This document shows positions 60,932 to 64,000 of a stretch of 64,000 bases of DNA, piece after piece; within the stretch, counting starts at the first letter, position 1, and each line of letters opens with the position of its first letter. The translations under genes were made by a program, and so were the position numbers. A model generated the notes under the pieces. The model ran no database searches, was not told the DNA's origin, and saw only the letters and a program-made list of their open reading frames with translations. This stretch comes from Bradyrhizobium sp. cir1 (GTDB taxonomy: Bacteria; Pseudomonadota; Alphaproteobacteria; Rhizobiales; Xanthobacteraceae), in the NCBI RefSeq assembly GCF_014198245.1, contig NZ_JACIHE010000025.1, positions 1-64,000 of the forward strand. The letters are read 5' to 3'.

Positions 60932-63670
60932 ATGACCATGCAACAGCCGATACCCGTACCGCCGCCCGATGAAGCGCCAGCGCCGCAGGCGGAAGCCGCC
61001 GCGCGCGTGACGCCGATGATGGAACAGTATCTCGAGATCAAGGCTGCGCATCAGGGCCTGCTCCTGTTCTACCGGATGGGCGATTTCTACGAATTGTTCT
61101 TCGAGGACGCCGAGATCGCCTCCAGGACGCTCGGCATCGTCCTGACCAAGCGCGGCAAACATCAGGGCGCGGATATCCCGATGTGCGGCGTTCCGGTCGA
61201 GCGCTCCGAGGATTATCTGCACCGCCTGATCTCGGCCGGCCACCGGGTCGCTGTCTGCGAGCAGACCGAGGATCCTGCCGCCGCGAAAGCGCGCGGGAAC
61301 AAGAGCGTGGTCCGCCGCGGCGTGGTGCGCCTGGTCACGCCGGGCACGCTGACCGAGGACACGCTGCTCGACGCGCGCGCCAACAACTACCTGCTGGCGA
61401 TCGCGCGCGCGCGTTCGTCCGCCGGCGGCGACCGCTTCGGCCTTGCCTGGATCGACATCTCGACCGCCGAATTCATGGTGACCGAGGTTTCGGGCGGCGA
61501 GCTCGCCGCGACGCTGGCGCGCATCAACCCGAACGAGGCCATCGTCACCGACGCACTCTATAGCGACAACGAGCTCGGGCAGACCTTGCGCGAGCTGCCG
61601 GCGGTGACGCCGCTGACCCGCGACGTCTTCGACGGCGCCACCGCCGAGAAGCGCCTCTGCGATTATTTCGCCGTCGCGACCATGGACGGCCTCGCGCAGC
61701 TGACGCGTCTGGAAGCCACCGCTGCAGCCGCTGCCGTCACCTATGTCGACCGCACCCAGGTCGGCAAGCACCCGCCGCTGTCGCCGCCGGCGCGCGAAGC
61801 TTCCGGCGCGACCATGGCGATCGATCCGGCGACGCGCGCCAATCTCGAGCTGACGCGGACGCTCGCGGGCGAGCGCCGCGGCTCGCTGCTCGACGCCATC
61901 GACAGTACCGTGACCTCGGCCGGCTCGCGCCTGCTGGCGCAACGTCTCGCCGCACCGCTGACCGATGCGCCGGCAATCGCGCGGCGGCTCGATGCGGTCA
62001 GCACCTTCGTTGCCGATTCCGCCGCACGCGAGGACATCCGCAGCATCTTGCGCGGCGCGCCCGACATGTCGCGCGCGCTCGCCCGTCTCTCGGTCGGCCG
62101 CGGCGGCCCGCGCGACCTCGCGGGCTTGCGCGACGGCATCATCGCCGCCGACCAGGTGCTGGCGCGGCTCGGCGAGCTCGACCAGCCGCCGCAGGAGATC
62201 GCAGCGGTGATGGCGGCGCTGAAGCGGCCCTCGCGCGAGCTCGCTGCCGAGTTTGCGACGGCGCTCGACGAGCAGCTGCCGCTGATCAAGCGCGACGGCG
62301 GCTTCGTGCGCCAGGGCTATGAGCCCGCGCTCGACGAGGCGCGAAACCTGCGCGACGCCTCGCGCCTCGTGGTTGCCTCGATGCAGGCGCGCTACGCCGA
62401 CGCGACCTCCGTCAAGGGCCTCAAGATCCGGCACAACAACGTGCTCGGTTATTTCGTCGAGGTCACCGCGCAGCACGGCGACAAGCTGATGTCGGCGCCA
62501 CTGAACGCGACCTTCATCCACCGTCAGACGCTGGCGGGCCAGGTGCGCTTCACCACCTCCGAGCTCGGCGAGATCGAGGCCAAGATCGCCAATGCCGGCG
62601 ACCGCGCGCTCAATCTCGAGCTGGAAATCTTCGAGAAGCTCTGCGCCAAGGCGCTCGAGATCAGCGACGATCTGCGCGCCGCGGCGCAGGGTTTTGCGCT
62701 GCTCGATGTCGCGACGTCACTGGCCAAGCTCGCGATCGACGAGAACTATGTGCGGCCCGAGGTCGACGGCTCGCTGGGCTTCGCGATCGAGGCCGGCCGC
62801 CATCCCGTGGTCGAGCAGGCGCTCAAGCGCAACGGCGAACCGTTCATCGCCAATGCCTGCGATCTCTCGCCAAGCCCAGCGCAAAAATCCGGCCAGCTAT
62901 GGCTGCTCACCGGTCCGAACATGGCCGGTAAATCGACCTTCCTGCGCCAGAACGCGCTGATTGCACTGCTGGCGCAGATCGGCAGCTTCGTGCCGGCGAC
63001 GCGCGCGCGGATCGGCATCGTCGATCGCCTGTTCTCGCGCGTCGGCGCCGCCGACGATCTCGCCCGCGGCCGCTCCACCTTCATGGTGGAGATGGTCGAG
63101 ACCGCGGCGATCCTGAACCAGGCCGGCGAGCGCTCGCTCGTGATCCTGGATGAGATCGGCCGCGGCACTGCGACCTTCGACGGCCTCTCGATCGCCTGGG
63201 CCGCGATCGAGCATCTGCACGAGAGCAACCGCTGCCGCACGCTGTTCGCCACGCATTATCACGAGCTCACGGCACTCTCGGCAAAACTGCCGCGCATGTT
63301 CAACGCGACGGTGCGGGTAAAGGAATGGCAGGGCAACGTCGTGTTCCTGCACGAGGTGCTGCCGGGCTCGGCCGATCGCTCCTACGGCATCCAGGTGGCG
63401 AAGCTCGCCGGCCTGCCGCCCGCGGTGATCACGCGCGCCAAATCCGTGCTCTCCAAGCTGGAGGCGCAGGACCGCGGCCAGACCGCGCGAGCCCTGGTGG
63501 ACGATCTGCCGCTGTTCGCCGTGCCCTCGCGCGCCGCTGCGGAAGCCGCGCCACCGAGCGAGGCCGAGCTGTTGATGGAAGCGGTGAAGGCGCTGCACCC
63601 CGACGAGATGTCCCCGCGCGAGGCGCTCGATGCGCTCTATGCGTTGAAGGCCAAGCTACCGAAGGCATAG
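60932..63670 (+). CDS. mutS: DNA mismatch repair protein MutS
   Basis: A 912-residue mismatch-binding ATPase that starts methyl-independent or strand-directed repair with MutL. The mismatch-binding domain has YRMGDFYELFFEDAE (the Phe-x-Glu wedge lies in GDFYE). The lever and clamp domains follow, then the ATPase with Walker A GPNMAGKST (from residue 661), Walker B LVILDEIGRGT and the FATHYHELT box. Two ATGs six bases apart are possible. The length is slightly more than E. coli MutS (853), because of a Pro/Ala-rich N-terminal extension. It is complete. Confidence 0.97.
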   Translation: MTMQQPIPVPPPDEAPAPQAEAAARVTPMMEQYLEIKAAHQGLLLFYRMGDFYELFFEDAEIASRTLGIVLTKRGKHQGADIPMCGVPVERSEDYLHRLISAGHRVAVCEQTEDPAAAKARGNKSVVRRGVVRLVTPGTLTEDTLLDARANNYLLAIARARSSAGGDRFGLAWIDISTAEFMVTEVSGGELAATLARINPNEAIVTDALYSDNELGQTLRELPAVTPLTRDVFDGATAEKRLCDYFAVATMDGLAQLTRLEATAAAAAVTYVDRTQVGKHPPLSPPAREASGATMAIDPATRANLELTRTLAGERRGSLLDAIDSTVTSAGSRLLAQRLAAPLTDAPAIARRLDAVSTFVADSAAREDIRSILRGAPDMSRALARLSVGRGGPRDLAGLRDGIIAADQVLARLGELDQPPQEIAAVMAALKRPSRELAAEFATALDEQLPLIKRDGGFVRQGYEPALDEARNLRDASRLVVASMQARYADATSVKGLKIRHNNVLGYFVEVTAQHGDKLMSAPLNATFIHRQTLAGQVRFTTSELGEIEAKIANAGDRALNLELEIFEKLCAKALEISDDLRAAAQGFALLDVATSLAKLAIDENYVRPEVDGSLGFAIEAGRHPVVEQALKRNGEPFIANACDLSPSPAQKSGQLWLLTGPNMAGKSTFLRQNALIALLAQIGSFVPATRARIGIVDRLFSRVGAADDLARGRSTFMVEMVETAAILNQAGERSLVILDEIGRGTATFDGLSIAWAAIEHLHESNRCRTLFATHYHELTALSAKLPRMFNATVRVKEWQGNVVFLHEVLPGSADRSYGIQVAKLAGLPPAVITRAKSVLSKLEAQDRGQTARALVDDLPLFAVPSRAAAEAAPPSEAELLMEAVKALHPDEMSPREALDALYALKAKLPKA

Positions 63671-63679
63671 ATAAGTGCC

Positions 63680-63779
63680 GTAGGTGGGCAAAGCGTAGCG
63701 TGCCCACCCTTTAATAGGCTAGATCGCGGGCAGATGGTGGGCACGGCGCGCGAAGTGCGCGCCTTTGCCCACCCTACGA
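63680..63779. repeat. Palindromic intergenic repeat, family C
   Basis: GTAGGTGGGCAAAGCGTAGC faces GCGCCTTTGCCCACCCTACG; the inner pair is GTGCCCACC and GGTGGGCAC. Between mutS and the truncated membrane protein gene. Confidence 0.88.
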
Positions 63780-63782
63780 AAC

Positions 63783-64000
63783 CTACGCCGCGATCCGCTT
63801 CCTCCGCCCCATCCACCACAGCGTCAGATTCCAGACGATGCAGGTGGCGAGCCCCATGCTGAGGCCGATCGCGGAGCCGAAGTTTGCGGCGCCGAGATGC
63901 AGCACGGCAATCGCCATGCCGAATCCGAGCAGGCCCCACGCGGAGTTGGCGAGCACGGCGGCGGTCGGCGGACCGCCGATGCGCGGATGCAGGATCAGCA
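63783..64000 (-). CDS. Partial gene: membrane protein, C-terminal end only
   Basis: The last 72 codons of a minus-strand gene whose start lies beyond the right edge. The translation has two long hydrophobic helices (around TAAVLANSAWGLLGFGMAIA and GSAIGLSMGLATCIVWNLTL) and ends in a basic tail, RRKRIAA. I do not recognise a family from this part. Codon use matches neighbours, so it is likely real. Confidence 0.65.
   Translation of the reverse strand, partial: LILHPRIGGPPTAAVLANSAWGLLGFGMAIAVLHLGAANFGSAIGLSMGLATCIVWNLTLWWMGRRKRIAA

Noticed and set aside
60878..62521. 547-codon minus-strand open frame opposite mutS
   Set aside because: Antisense shadow; mutS is unmistakable on the plus strand.

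Overview
The window is GC-rich, densely coded alphaproteobacterial DNA, most likely chromosomal sequence from Bradyrhizobium or a close Nitrobacteraceae relative. The evidence is the gene content (an amino acid:carrier-protein ligase locus like the one described in B. japonicum, Urt-type amide/urea uptake, TTT transporters, a pca branch), the style of the long palindromic intergenic repeats, and GTG/TTG start usage. No rRNA, tRNA, CRISPR array, insertion sequence or prophage was recognised.

Layout. 0.1-3.3 kb: a large autotransporter. 3.5-16.1 kb: an amide/urea nitrogen-scavenging locus. A minus-strand operon urtABCDE-fmdA-fmdB-amiE (ABC uptake, formamidase, zinc ribbon protein, aliphatic amidase) is divergent from a plus-strand two-gene signalling operon. 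Its first gene fuses an NCS1-type permease to a histidine kinase and receiver; its second is a NarL/LuxR-type response regulator. The shared 170-bp intergenic region carries a perfect inverted repeat and a near-consensus sigma-54 promoter. 16.3-21.6 kb: a Baeyer-Villiger-type monooxygenase, a secreted trypsin-like protease, a HAD hydrolase and methionine salvage genes mtnP-mtnA.

21.8-25.7 kb: a carrier protein divergent from an acyl-CoA-dehydrogenase-like flavoprotein, an aminoacyl-tRNA-synthetase-like amino acid:carrier-protein ligase and an acyltransferase. The end product of this system is unknown, which makes it the best candidate for undescribed chemistry here. 25.9-35.1 kb: a PAS-GGDEF-EAL protein, a tripartite tricarboxylate transporter (tctCBA-like), a MarR/monooxygenase divergent pair with clear operators, and a second GGDEF-EAL protein whose GGDEF motif is destroyed.

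35.2-50.2 kb: mostly housekeeping and envelope genes: rpmF, mtgA, a farnesyl-diphosphate-synthase-type prenyltransferase, a DUF1345 protein, a caspase-like protein, a GFA protein, a class A beta-lactamase, a CPA1 antiporter, a murein amidase, a TauD-type dioxygenase, ispG, an EamA transporter and zur. 50.3-53.6 kb: a MarR-emrA-emrB efflux operon with palindromic operators. 53.8-60.6 kb: an APH-type kinase, a chemoreceptor, and an aromatic-catabolism set (pcaF-like thiolase, intradiol dioxygenase, pcaH, pcaG). 60.9-63.7 kb: mutS. A membrane protein gene runs off the right edge.

About twenty intergenic gaps hold long imperfect-to-perfect palindromic repeats of several families, two of them inside the amide operon. 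Start codons were moved from the longest ORF wherever a ribosome binding site, family length or signal peptide favoured another start.
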